From the NCBI GenBank assembly GCA_003220475.1, contig QHSO01000020.1, positions 1-33,488 on the forward strand: DNA of 33,488 nucleotides, in the 5' to 3' direction. Positions 9,001 through 15,441 of this stretch are shown here, one piece after another (the stretch's first letter is position 1; each line of letters begins with the position of its first letter). A program made the translations under genes and the position numbers. Source of the stretch: Candidatus Rokuibacteriota bacterium. GTDB lineage: Bacteria; Methylomirabilota; Methylomirabilia; Rokubacteriales; CSP1-6. Below the pieces are notes generated by a model. That model was given only the letters and a program-made list of their open reading frames with translations, was not told where the DNA came from and did no database searches.

Positions 9001-9563
9001 CCTCGGGCGCCACCGTCAAGGGCAGCACGACGGTCGGGATGTCCACGACCGGAGGCTCGACGGCGACGTCTCGGACGTATCGCCTGAGCGTCGACGGCAC
9101 CGTGGTCTCCACGCAGACGGTGAGCGCGAAGAGCGTCTCGTACGCGTGGAACACGACCGGCGTCGCCAATGGCTCGCACACGCTGTCGGTGACGGTGACC
9201 GACACCGCCAACGGCAGCGCGACGACCACGCGCAGCGTGACCGTCAGCAACACGGTGACCTCACCGCCGCCGACGACGGGGACGCTGCAAGTTTCCGTCA
9301 CGCAGCCCGCGGGTGGCGGCGCGACGGTCAGCGGCACCCAGTGGGTGACGATCTGGGTGGACAACGCCGCCGCCGGCAACAAGACGTTCACGGTGACGGC
9401 CAACGGCCGCACCGTGTGGACCGAGACGAACGGTGATCGCCCGGCGACGCTGCCGTGGAACACCGCGTCCAGCGCGAACGGGGCGACCACCCTCTCGGTC
9501 AGCGTGAAGGACTCGGCCGGCAAGACCGGCAGCCGCAGCATCAGCGTGTGGGTGGCGAACTGA
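6021..9563 (+). CDS. Secreted glycoside-hydrolase-like protein with carbohydrate-binding and Ig-like modules
   Basis: 1180 residues. ATG 6021 is chosen because GGAGG (6011-6015) lies five bases upstream; an in-frame GTG at 6009 has no such support. Order: signal peptide (1-25, ending AARAQS), CBM4/9-like jelly roll (about 40-185), the motif LLYPNFRGMLF (about 192-202), a beta-sandwich, then a TIM-barrel-like catalytic region (about 305-575). Asp427-Glu428 in GFYTIDE and Glu542 in IVEGAQGLWWWS are the likely acid/base and nucleophile, by analogy with clan GH-A. A short C-terminal sandwich and five Ig-like modules (nt 8077-8346, 8372-8647, 8669-8949, 8974-9256, 9280-9560) follow, in order A-A-B-A-B. 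No membrane anchor, LPXTG or PEP-CTERM tail is present. It is a paralogue of the protein at 15438-17489. I infer a role in trimming or binding the locus's own polysaccharide; the substrate is unknown. Confidence 0.85.
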   Translation: MRRWIAGVLIMMLTMSSAAPAARAQSTPLIGGGLTALPTESLGPNLVQNPGFETAGPASWPVSGGWSLDQLQKHGGAFSYRRDSGGTAQQTFQLKAGTYKASVWMKTQGLGSGASSGARLTLDFRPSGLNAWTPSDVISGTNDWQRVEIGPIVVDADRTAALMLEMYNGPGGTVWFDDVTLTKLSASGVEVFLLYPNFRGMLFDDGPSTLKFDVKTTPPGGDFGRYGLTATLKDEASGQVIATQSYAAADHFVADLDGGGMQAGRGYLATFSLVDKSAGNALVAAYPPYRVSKAPAAARQSMNVSFSAKNRVLVNGQPRFVLGVYDSGMGYSTDPTFWENTLWSDTGERRMNGLKINMYLNYWYGETPTDSIKALMTNLQSHGVTYLQTGNCFDKFAAGTNFLINNSDSYVQDLATQPGTAGFYTIDECLPSLIPGAFTQYDRLRRLAPSTITFMANFGDGNLSLWRDATDIVATDPYPMFGAEPAGGYNHKQVADWTANARAVVNDARPIMTVLQFFQFTSLGRWPTLSEMRSHAYMAIVEGAQGLWWWSLGDNALRIVCNNTLYPERTGYMNNLKSVVNEIAALEPVLLADDSTGSLTGNSNTAIKTKVKVVGGKGYVFSYNSTNTNQNATFTWTTAPGAVTVNAENRTLTASSSSFTDSFGPYAAHVYVIGNGGTGGTPTPSNPTVAFSAPASNATLSSTATISLAASGGSGTGYTYSLTVGSTTTTTVPGTGPTYSWDTKTVPNGDHTLTAAVTDSAGRTATATLPVTVSNTTTPPPSQNPTVSFTAPAANATVTGTATVTLSATGGNGIGFGTTYTYGVKVDGTAIAGTGPSFSWDTTKVANGSHTLTATATDPMGGTGTATQTVTVSNTVTPPPTTGALKVFVTQPTGGTTVSSTGWATMWLEGSTAPTKTYTLTLGGKAMGSTTTASNGPVSMPFDTKMVVDGTQPLVATVKDSSNSTGGSTVNVTVKNGITTSPTPVLTATFTSPASGATVKGSTTVGMSTTGGSTATSRTYRLSVDGTVVSTQTVSAKSVSYAWNTTGVANGSHTLSVTVTDTANGSATTTRSVTVSNTVTSPPPTTGTLQVSVTQPAGGGATVSGTQWVTIWVDNAAAGNKTFTVTANGRTVWTETNGDRPATLPWNTASSANGATTLSVSVKDSAGKTGSRSISVWVAN

Positions 9564-9871
9564 TGGGTACCGTCAGTCCGCTCGACCGCGATCGTGCCCG
9601 TGCGGTGTCGGGACGCTCGCCCCGACCCGCACGGCCGACGGTGACGCTCGAAGAGAAGCAAACCGTGATCCGCCTCCGCGTCAACGGCGCGCGCACGCCG
9701 ACGCGGCTCTATCTCTACGTCGACGGCGACCTGGCCGACACGTGGGTCGACGTCGAGGCGACGTACGATGCGTCGCCCGAACGGCTCGCGCCCGGCCGGC
9801 ACGCCGTCACCGCGCGCGCGGTCGATGCGCTCGGTCGTTGGGCCGGGGCGTCGATCATCGTGGAGCGCTGA
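9563..9871 (+). CDS. Small Ig-like protein, translationally coupled to the secreted hydrolase
   Basis: 102 residues from an ATG at 9563 that overlaps the upstream stop (TGATG), so translation is probably coupled. The first 25 residues are Arg/Pro-rich and polar and do not form a signal peptide. The rest (RLRVNGARTPTRLYLYVDGDL ... GRHAVTARAVDALGRW) resembles the second half of the Ig-like modules in the upstream protein, where similar VDG and NGSHTLTATATD stretches occur. It could be a free cytoplasmic module, a remnant of a longer repeat array cut off by a new stop codon, or a real small protein. A strong hairpin follows it. I recognise no named family. Confidence 0.55.
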   Translation: MGTVSPLDRDRARAVSGRSPRPARPTVTLEEKQTVIRLRVNGARTPTRLYLYVDGDLADTWVDVEATYDASPERLAPGRHAVTARAVDALGRWAGASIIVER

Positions 9872-9896
9872 ACCGTCGCCAACGCCGCGACGGTCG

Positions 9897-9926
9897 CGCG
9901 TGGGGGGCCGCCCGGCCCCCCACGCG
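9897..9926 (+). terminator. Strong GC hairpin after the hydrolase/Ig gene pair
   Basis: A perfect 13-bp stem: CGCGTGGGGGGCC (9897-9909) and GGCCCCCCACGCG (9914-9926) with loop GCCC. It starts 25 bases after the stop at 9871. No U-tract follows, as is common in GC-rich genomes, so it may terminate poorly alone or protect the 3' end of the mRNA. Confidence 0.65.
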
Positions 9927-9973
9927 TTCGGCGTCGCCGCTTTTCGGAACAACTCCGAACAACAAGGAAGATC

Positions 9974-12900
9974 ATGCACCGCGCGCCGCTCGCCGTCCTC
10001 GTGCTGCTCGCCGTCGTCCTCGCGAGCGCTCCCGCCACCGCCACCGTCGTCATTCCCGTCGCCGAAGCCGATCTGGTTGCGCAGTCCGCGGCCGTCCTCG
10101 TCGGTCGCGTCGCCGCGATCGCGAGCCACGCCGATCGTGGACGCATCTACACCGACGTGACCGTCGACGTCGACGAGATGCTCAAGGGCGACAGCGTCCC
10201 CACACTCACCGTGCGCGTGCTCGGCGGGCGCGTCGGCAATCACGCCGCGTGGGTGGAGGGCAGTCCGGAGTTCCGGCGCGGCGAGCGCGTGCTGCTGTTC
10301 GTCAGCGCCTACCGCGACGGGACCGCGCGCGTCGCGCACTTCTATCAGGGGAAGTTCTCGATCATCCGTGACGCCGGCGGGGAAGACGTGGCCGTGCGCG
10401 AGACGCCGGCCGGCGTCCACCTGCCGAGCGGCGCCGCGGTGCCCGCGACGGCGCCCCGGCACCTGCGCCACCTCCGGGACGCCATCCGCGCCCACGTGAG
10501 CGCCTCGCCGGCGGCGCGCGGCGGCGCGCTGACCAGCGCACGCGCGCCGGCCACGGCGGGCACCGAGGCGGCGGACACGTTCGCACTGCTCGGCTTGCCG
10601 TCCCGCTGGTTCGAGCCCGACGCCGGCCAGCCGGTACGCATATTGATCAACGGCCGCGGCGAGCCGCTGGCGCCCGGCTCCGGCTTCGCGCAGGTGCGCG
10701 ACGCGATGGCGGCGTGGTCGGGTGTGGCGGGCTCGTCGTTTCGCTACGAGGACGCCGGCACGACGACGGCGGGCGGCTTTCGCAGCGATGGCGTCAGCGC
10801 GGTCGCGTTCCGCGATCCGCTCGGTGACATCGACCCGCCCGTGAACTGCACCGGCACGCTCGCCTATGGCGGATACTTCCGCAGCGACGAGACGCGCGTC
10901 GTCAACGGCCGGTCCTTCTACCGGATCATCGAGGGCGACGTCGTCTTCGCCGACGGCTGGGACGGTTGTGGCTTCTACGAGCGGTACGCGAACCTGGCGG
11001 AGGTCGCCACGCACGAGCTGGGCCACGTGCTCGGCCTCGATCATCCGACCGACACGGACGCGACGATGTACGCCTACGCACACTTCGACGGCCGAGGCGC
11101 GTCGATCCACGCAAGCGATCTGGCCGGCCTGCGCTACCTCTATCCTGCCGCGGCCGCGGCGCTGACCGTCACGCGCGCCGGCGCCGGAGGCGGAACCGTC
11201 ACGAGCGCGCCGGCCGGCATCGCGTGCGGCGCGGATTGCACCGAACGCTACGCGCCGGGCACGGTGGTGACGCTGACGGCGGCGCCCGCGGCGGGCTCGA
11301 CGTTCGGCGGTTGGTCCGGCGCCGGGTGCGGCACGACGAACACCTGCGCGATCACGCTGGGCGCGGCGACCTCGGTCACCGCGATGTTCAACACGAGCGC
11401 GCTCGCCGTCCGCTTCGCGGCACCCGCGCCCAATGCGACGGTGAGCGGAACGACGACCGTGACGCTGAACGCCACCGGCGGCAGCGGCTACACGTACCGG
11501 CTCGCCATCGACGGTGCCATCGTCTATTCCGGCACCGCCGCGACCTACGCCTGGACCACGAGCGGCATCGCGAATGCCGCGCACACGCTGACGGCGACGG
11601 TGACCGACGGGCTCGGGCGCACCGCCAGCGCCTCGCAGTCGGTGACCGTGCAGAACGGCTCGACGCCCCCGACGGGCTCGCTTCAGATATCGATCACGCA
11701 GCCGAAACCGGGAACGACCGTGAAGGGCAGCGCGTGGGCGGTGATCTGGCTCACGGGTGCGACGGGCGCGTCGAACAATGTCACGCTCACGCTCGGCGGC
11801 CGCACGGTCGGCACGACGACGAGCGCAACGGCCGGGCCGATCTCGCTGGCCTACGACACCACGCCGGCCGCCGACGGGGCGCAGACGTTGACCGTCTCTG
11901 CCCGTGACGCCGGCGGCAAGACGGGGAGCGGTGGCGTGAGCGTGACCGTCGCGAACGGGACCACGACAGCGCCGCCGCCCGCACCGACACCGCTCTCGGC
12001 CGCGTTCACGATGCCCGCGGCGGGCGCGATCGTGAGCGGCAGCACGACGGTGACGATGTCAGCAGTCGGCGGCAGCGCGCCGTACACCTACACGCTCGCG
12101 CTCGACGGGACGGCGCTCGTCTCCGGCGCCTCCGCCACCTACGCGTGGAACACGGCCACGACGAGCAACGCGTCGCACCGTCTGACGCTGACGGCGCGCG
12201 ATGCCACCGGCGCCACCGCGACAGCCACGCGCACGGTCACCGTCGCGAACACCGTGACAGCGCCGCCCGCGCCGACGCCCGTGCCGACCGGCACGCTCGG
12301 GGTCGCGGTCACCCAGCCCACGGCGGGAACGACGGTGAGGGGGACCGCCTGGGCGGTCGTTTGGGTCAACGGCGCTCAGGGGTCAAGGACGGTGACGCTG
12401 GCGCTCGGCGGCCGCACCGTCGGCTCGGCGAGCAGCACAAGCGGACCGATCTCGCTGCCGTACAACACCGCGCTTTCGGGTGACGGCGCCCAGATGCTGA
12501 CTGCGAGCGCGCGCGACGCCAGTGGGAACAGCGGAGTCTCGAGCGTCTCGCTCAACGTGGCGAACGGCGCGACTGCGCCGACGCCGCTGCCGGCACCGAC
12601 GCCGCCGCCCGCGCCCACGCCGGCGGCGCTCATCGCGGCGTTCGCCACGCCCGCCGCCGGTGCGACCGTGAGCGGCACCACGACGGTGACGATGTCCGCG
12701 ACCGGCGGCACCGCGCCATACATGTACACGCTCGCGCTCGACGGCGCGCCGCTCGTCTCCGGCGCCGCGGCGAGCTACGCGTGGAACACGACCGCGGCGA
12801 GCAACGCCGCGCACACGCTGAGCCTCACGGTGCGCGATGCCGCCGGGGTCAGCTCGACCGCGACGCGGACGGTCACGGTCGCCAACACCGTCACGTCGTC

Positions 12901-13204
12901 ACCATCGCCGTCGCCGACGGGCACGCTCCGGGTGTTCGTCACCCAGCCGCAGAACGGCGGGACGGTGACGGGCACGGTGTGGCCGACCTTGTGGGTCGAG
13001 GGCCAGAGCGGGACGTCGAACACCTTCACGATCTCCGTCAACGGGCAGGTCCTGGGCAGCCAGGTCACATCGAGCCGCGGCCCGGTCTCGATCCCGTGGA
13101 TCACGACGGGCACCGCGAATGGTGCCGTGAGTCTCAGCGCCACCGTGCGCGACGCGACCGGCAACACCGGCAGCACGACGATCAGCGTGAGCATTCGCAA
13201 TTGA
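9974..13204 (+). CDS. Secreted matrixin-type zinc metalloprotease with InlB-like and Ig-like modules
   Basis: 1076 residues with AAGGAAG just upstream of the ATG. The signal peptide is 1-23 (ending APATA). An N-terminal beta-rich domain (about 30-145) precedes the protease domain (about 205-390). The zinc site HELGHVLGLDH lies at 347-357 (HExxHxxGxxH, metzincin type), followed by the Met-turn TMYAY. A bacterial repeat of the divergent InlB type (nt about 11161-11395) carries four cysteines that may form disulfides. Six Ig-like modules follow in strict alternation: type A at nt 11401-11653, 11995-12253 and 12628-12890, and type B at 11676-11953, 12292-12567 and 12920-13201, some joined by Pro/Thr linkers. 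No membrane anchor or sorting tail is seen. The target is unknown; it could process matrix proteins or its module-sharing neighbours. Hairpins flank the gene on both sides, suggesting its own transcript. Confidence 0.87.
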   Translation: MHRAPLAVLVLLAVVLASAPATATVVIPVAEADLVAQSAAVLVGRVAAIASHADRGRIYTDVTVDVDEMLKGDSVPTLTVRVLGGRVGNHAAWVEGSPEFRRGERVLLFVSAYRDGTARVAHFYQGKFSIIRDAGGEDVAVRETPAGVHLPSGAAVPATAPRHLRHLRDAIRAHVSASPAARGGALTSARAPATAGTEAADTFALLGLPSRWFEPDAGQPVRILINGRGEPLAPGSGFAQVRDAMAAWSGVAGSSFRYEDAGTTTAGGFRSDGVSAVAFRDPLGDIDPPVNCTGTLAYGGYFRSDETRVVNGRSFYRIIEGDVVFADGWDGCGFYERYANLAEVATHELGHVLGLDHPTDTDATMYAYAHFDGRGASIHASDLAGLRYLYPAAAAALTVTRAGAGGGTVTSAPAGIACGADCTERYAPGTVVTLTAAPAAGSTFGGWSGAGCGTTNTCAITLGAATSVTAMFNTSALAVRFAAPAPNATVSGTTTVTLNATGGSGYTYRLAIDGAIVYSGTAATYAWTTSGIANAAHTLTATVTDGLGRTASASQSVTVQNGSTPPTGSLQISITQPKPGTTVKGSAWAVIWLTGATGASNNVTLTLGGRTVGTTTSATAGPISLAYDTTPAADGAQTLTVSARDAGGKTGSGGVSVTVANGTTTAPPPAPTPLSAAFTMPAAGAIVSGSTTVTMSAVGGSAPYTYTLALDGTALVSGASATYAWNTATTSNASHRLTLTARDATGATATATRTVTVANTVTAPPAPTPVPTGTLGVAVTQPTAGTTVRGTAWAVVWVNGAQGSRTVTLALGGRTVGSASSTSGPISLPYNTALSGDGAQMLTASARDASGNSGVSSVSLNVANGATAPTPLPAPTPPPAPTPAALIAAFATPAAGATVSGTTTVTMSATGGTAPYMYTLALDGAPLVSGAAASYAWNTTAASNAAHTLSLTVRDAAGVSSTATRTVTVANTVTSSPSPSPTGTLRVFVTQPQNGGTVTGTVWPTLWVEGQSGTSNTFTISVNGQVLGSQVTSSRGPVSIPWITTGTANGAVSLSATVRDATGNTGSTTISVSIRN

Positions 13205-13206
13205 CC

Positions 13207-13232
13207 TCGGAGGGGGTTTTGCCCCCCTCCGA
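13207..13232 (+). terminator. Hairpin terminator after the metalloprotease gene
   Basis: TCGGAGGGGG (13207-13216) and CCCCCTCCGA (13223-13232) form a perfect 10-bp stem with a six-base loop, starting three bases after the stop codon. No T-tract follows, but the position and strength suit a terminator. Confidence 0.65.
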
Positions 13233-13252
13233 CCGTCCCCCAGAACAGGATT

Positions 13253-13271
13253 GCGCCGGCAAAGCCGGCGC
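13253..13271. repeat. Perfect hairpin with AAA triloop upstream of the methyltransferase
   Basis: GCGCCGGC (13253-13260), AAA, GCCGGCGC (13264-13271). It lies 36 bases before the methyltransferase ATG and 21 bases after the preceding terminator-like hairpin. It may be a second terminator stem or a leader structure. Confidence 0.4.
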
Positions 13272-13306
13272 TCGGAGCGGTGATCTTTTCAGGCAAGATC
13301 TGGGTC

Positions 13307-14080
13307 ATGTCTGAGCCTTCACGTGAGCCGCGGAATGTTGGTGAGCCGCAGAATATTTATGATGACCCGAAGTTTTTCGCCGGCTACTCCACGCTGGAGC
13401 GGTTCGGGGCGGGATGGAACCGGGCGATGGAGCATGCGGAGCTGCTCGGACTGCTGCCTGACGTCGGGGGGCGGCGCGTGCTCGATCTGGGCTGCGGCGG
13501 CGGGCAGCTCGCGCACCATCTCGCCACGCGCGGCGCTGCCGAGGTCACGGGCGTCGACGTGTCCGAGCGGATGCTCGCGCTCGCCCGCGCGGAGTTCGCG
13601 CATCCGCGTGTGACGTACACGCGCGCTGCGCTCGAGGACGTCGAGTTCGCGGAGTCACGATTCGACCTCATCGTCAGCGTGCTCGCGTTCCATTACGTCG
13701 ACGACTATGCGGGCTTATTGCGGCGCATCGCCCGCTGGTTGGCGCCCGGAGGCATCCTGGTGTACTCCACCGAGCATCCGATCTACACCGCGCGGCTGCC
13801 GGGCGAGGGGTGGGTCGTCGGGGAGGCAGGCCGGCGCACAGGCTGGAGCCTCGACCGCTACGCCGAGGAAGGCGCCCGCGAGGAGCGCTGGTTCGTGCCG
13901 GGCGTGCGCAAGGTCCACCGCATGCTCGCGACGCTGATCAATGGCGTCCTTGATGCCGGGCTGGTCCTCGAGCGGCTCGTCGAGCCCATGCCGGGGGAGC
14001 AGTGGCTGCGTGACCATCCGCAGGCCGCGGACGAGCGGCGGCGACCGATGTTCCTGCTCGTGCGAGCCCGTAAGGCCTGA
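13307..14080 (+). CDS. Class I SAM-dependent methyltransferase
   Basis: 257 residues. The Rossmann-type methyltransferase core is clear: motif I VLDLGCGGG (58-66), the acidic end of strand 2 in GVDVSE (82-87), and motif IV region FDLIVSVLAFHYVDDY. The later ERLVEPMPGEQW resembles UbiE/BioC-like small-molecule methyltransferases. ATG 13307 is preferred over an in-frame GTG at 13280, which has only a badly spaced GGAG. It acts in the cytoplasm on an unknown substrate. It is the one gene between 6021 and 17489 with no obvious link to envelope polysaccharide, and hairpins separate it from the upstream gene. A role in methylating a sugar or lipid of the pathway is possible but unsupported. Confidence 0.88.
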   Translation: MSEPSREPRNVGEPQNIYDDPKFFAGYSTLERFGAGWNRAMEHAELLGLLPDVGGRRVLDLGCGGGQLAHHLATRGAAEVTGVDVSERMLALARAEFAHPRVTYTRAALEDVEFAESRFDLIVSVLAFHYVDDYAGLLRRIARWLAPGGILVYSTEHPIYTARLPGEGWVVGEAGRRTGWSLDRYAEEGAREERWFVPGVRKVHRMLATLINGVLDAGLVLERLVEPMPGEQWLRDHPQAADERRRPMFLLVRARKA

Positions 14081-14190
14081 GGCTGCAACCGCCTACCGTC
14101 ATCTACGACCGGCTTGGCAGGCCGCGGCGCCCAACTCCTTGAAAGTCCGGGTGTTGGGTGCGGTACGGGTCTTGCGAGACAACAGGAGCC

Positions 14191-15441
14191 ATGTGGCTCC
14201 TCGCGCTGATGATCCTCATCATGCCGTACGAATCGAGTCCTTACCTTTATATCGCCCCGAACTTCCTGGGCGTGTTCCCGGACTTCACCGTGATCAAGCT
14301 GCTGGGACTGGCGGGCTTTGCCTGGGCGGTGATCCGCCTGGCGGGCGGCCACCCCCACGGGGCGCTGCTCAGCTCGCGGCCGGCCGTCCTGTTCCTGCTC
14401 TTCTTCTGCGGCGTGCTCTTCGCCGGTCTCTTGAGCGGCAGCGGCTTCCTGGCGATCTCCCGCTACCTCGCGTTCCTCACGTTCCTGCCGTTCGTGCTGG
14501 TGAGCGTGGAGACGCAGCGTGATCTCGGCCGCGTGCTACGGATCATGACGCTGAGCATGGTTCTCGTCTTTCCGTATGCGCTGCGCCAGATGATCCGGTT
14601 CGGCGAGCGGCTCGGGGTCGGGCTGTACGAGACGAACTACTTCGCGACGATCCTCGTGCTCGTGATCCCGCTGGCCTTCGTGTTCGCTGCTCAGGCGACG
14701 ATTCCCATGCGCCGCTGGCTCTGGACGGCGGCGGGACTGGTCCTCGTGCTGGAGCTGTTCTTGACGTCCTCGCGCGGCGGCTTCCTCGGACTTCTCGTCG
14801 CGGGGATGATCTACGTTTACCGCAAGCGCGGGATCGCCGGCGCCGCCGCGGTGATGGTCGTGCTCCTGCTCGGCCTCATCATCGTGCCGACCGATCTGGG
14901 CTCGCGGATGTGGACGGTGTTCGATACCGAGACGCGCGCGCCGGCCGGGCTCGAGGCGTCGAACAAGGCGCACGTCGCGCTGTTCTTCGCGGCGCTGCGC
15001 ATGATCGCCGACAACCCGATCTTCGGCGTCGGCCCGCTGAACTTCAAGTCGCTGAGCACCCTCTACACCGGGCTCGAGCAAGGCAACATCGCGCACAACT
15101 CGTTCCTGGAAGTCGCTGCCGAGTTCGGCCTGCCCATGTTCGTCATCTTCGTGCTGCTGCTCGCCGCCGTCTTCAAGATCCTGAATCGCGCGACGCGACT
15201 GGGATCGTCGCCGGACGGCCAGCTGCTCGCGGGCTGGGCGGAAGGGCTGCGCAGCGGGATCACCGGGTTCCTCGTGGCCGGCTGCTTCATCAGCGCGCAG
15301 TACGAGAAAATGCTCTGGCTCGCCGTCTTCGTCACGATCGTGCTCGGTCGCTTCGCCGCCGAGGTCCGGGCCGTCGAGGCCGCTGAACCGGCCGGCGACG
15401 ACGAGCTCGTCCTCGAACCGCTGCCCGAGCCGACACGGTGA
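14191..15441 (+). CDS. O-antigen ligase/Wzy polymerase-like membrane protein
   Basis: 416 residues with about ten to twelve hydrophobic segments. AGGAG lies six bases upstream of the ATG. The Wzy_C/O-antigen ligase signature is present: NPIFGVGPLNF (275-285) and, after a periplasmic stretch, AHNSFLEVAAEFGLP (301-315). Enzymes of this class join polysaccharide repeat units (polymerase) or ligate glycans to lipid or protein acceptors in the periplasm. In an exosortase-linked polysaccharide locus with a flippase and chain-length determinant, the polymerase role is more likely; sequence alone does not separate the two. The C-terminal tail (from about residue 390) is acidic and cytoplasmic. The gene's stop overlaps the start of the downstream hydrolase-like gene (GTGA), so the two are translationally coupled. 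Confidence 0.85.
   Translation: MWLLALMILIMPYESSPYLYIAPNFLGVFPDFTVIKLLGLAGFAWAVIRLAGGHPHGALLSSRPAVLFLLFFCGVLFAGLLSGSGFLAISRYLAFLTFLPFVLVSVETQRDLGRVLRIMTLSMVLVFPYALRQMIRFGERLGVGLYETNYFATILVLVIPLAFVFAAQATIPMRRWLWTAAGLVLVLELFLTSSRGGFLGLLVAGMIYVYRKRGIAGAAAVMVVLLLGLIIVPTDLGSRMWTVFDTETRAPAGLEASNKAHVALFFAALRMIADNPIFGVGPLNFKSLSTLYTGLEQGNIAHNSFLEVAAEFGLPMFVIFVLLLAAVFKILNRATRLGSSPDGQLLAGWAEGLRSGITGFLVAGCFISAQYEKMLWLAVFVTIVLGRFAAEVRAVEAAEPAGDDELVLEPLPEPTR

Noticed and set aside
6129-11584. Long minus-strand open frames opposite the secreted hydrolase and metalloprotease genes
   Set aside because: Low-complexity Arg/Ala/Val-rich products with no signal or motif; the plus strand carries recognisable domains and ribosome-binding sites.
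8077-13201. Regularly repeated DNA that might suggest a CRISPR array or tandem satellite
   Set aside because: The repeats are about 270-290 bp, degenerate and in frame with Ig-like protein modules; there are no short identical repeats with unique spacers.
13307-14080. Methyltransferase gene as a mobile insertion flanked by hairpins
   Set aside because: The flanking hairpins are explained as terminators or leaders, no direct repeats or transposase are present, and base composition resembles the neighbours.
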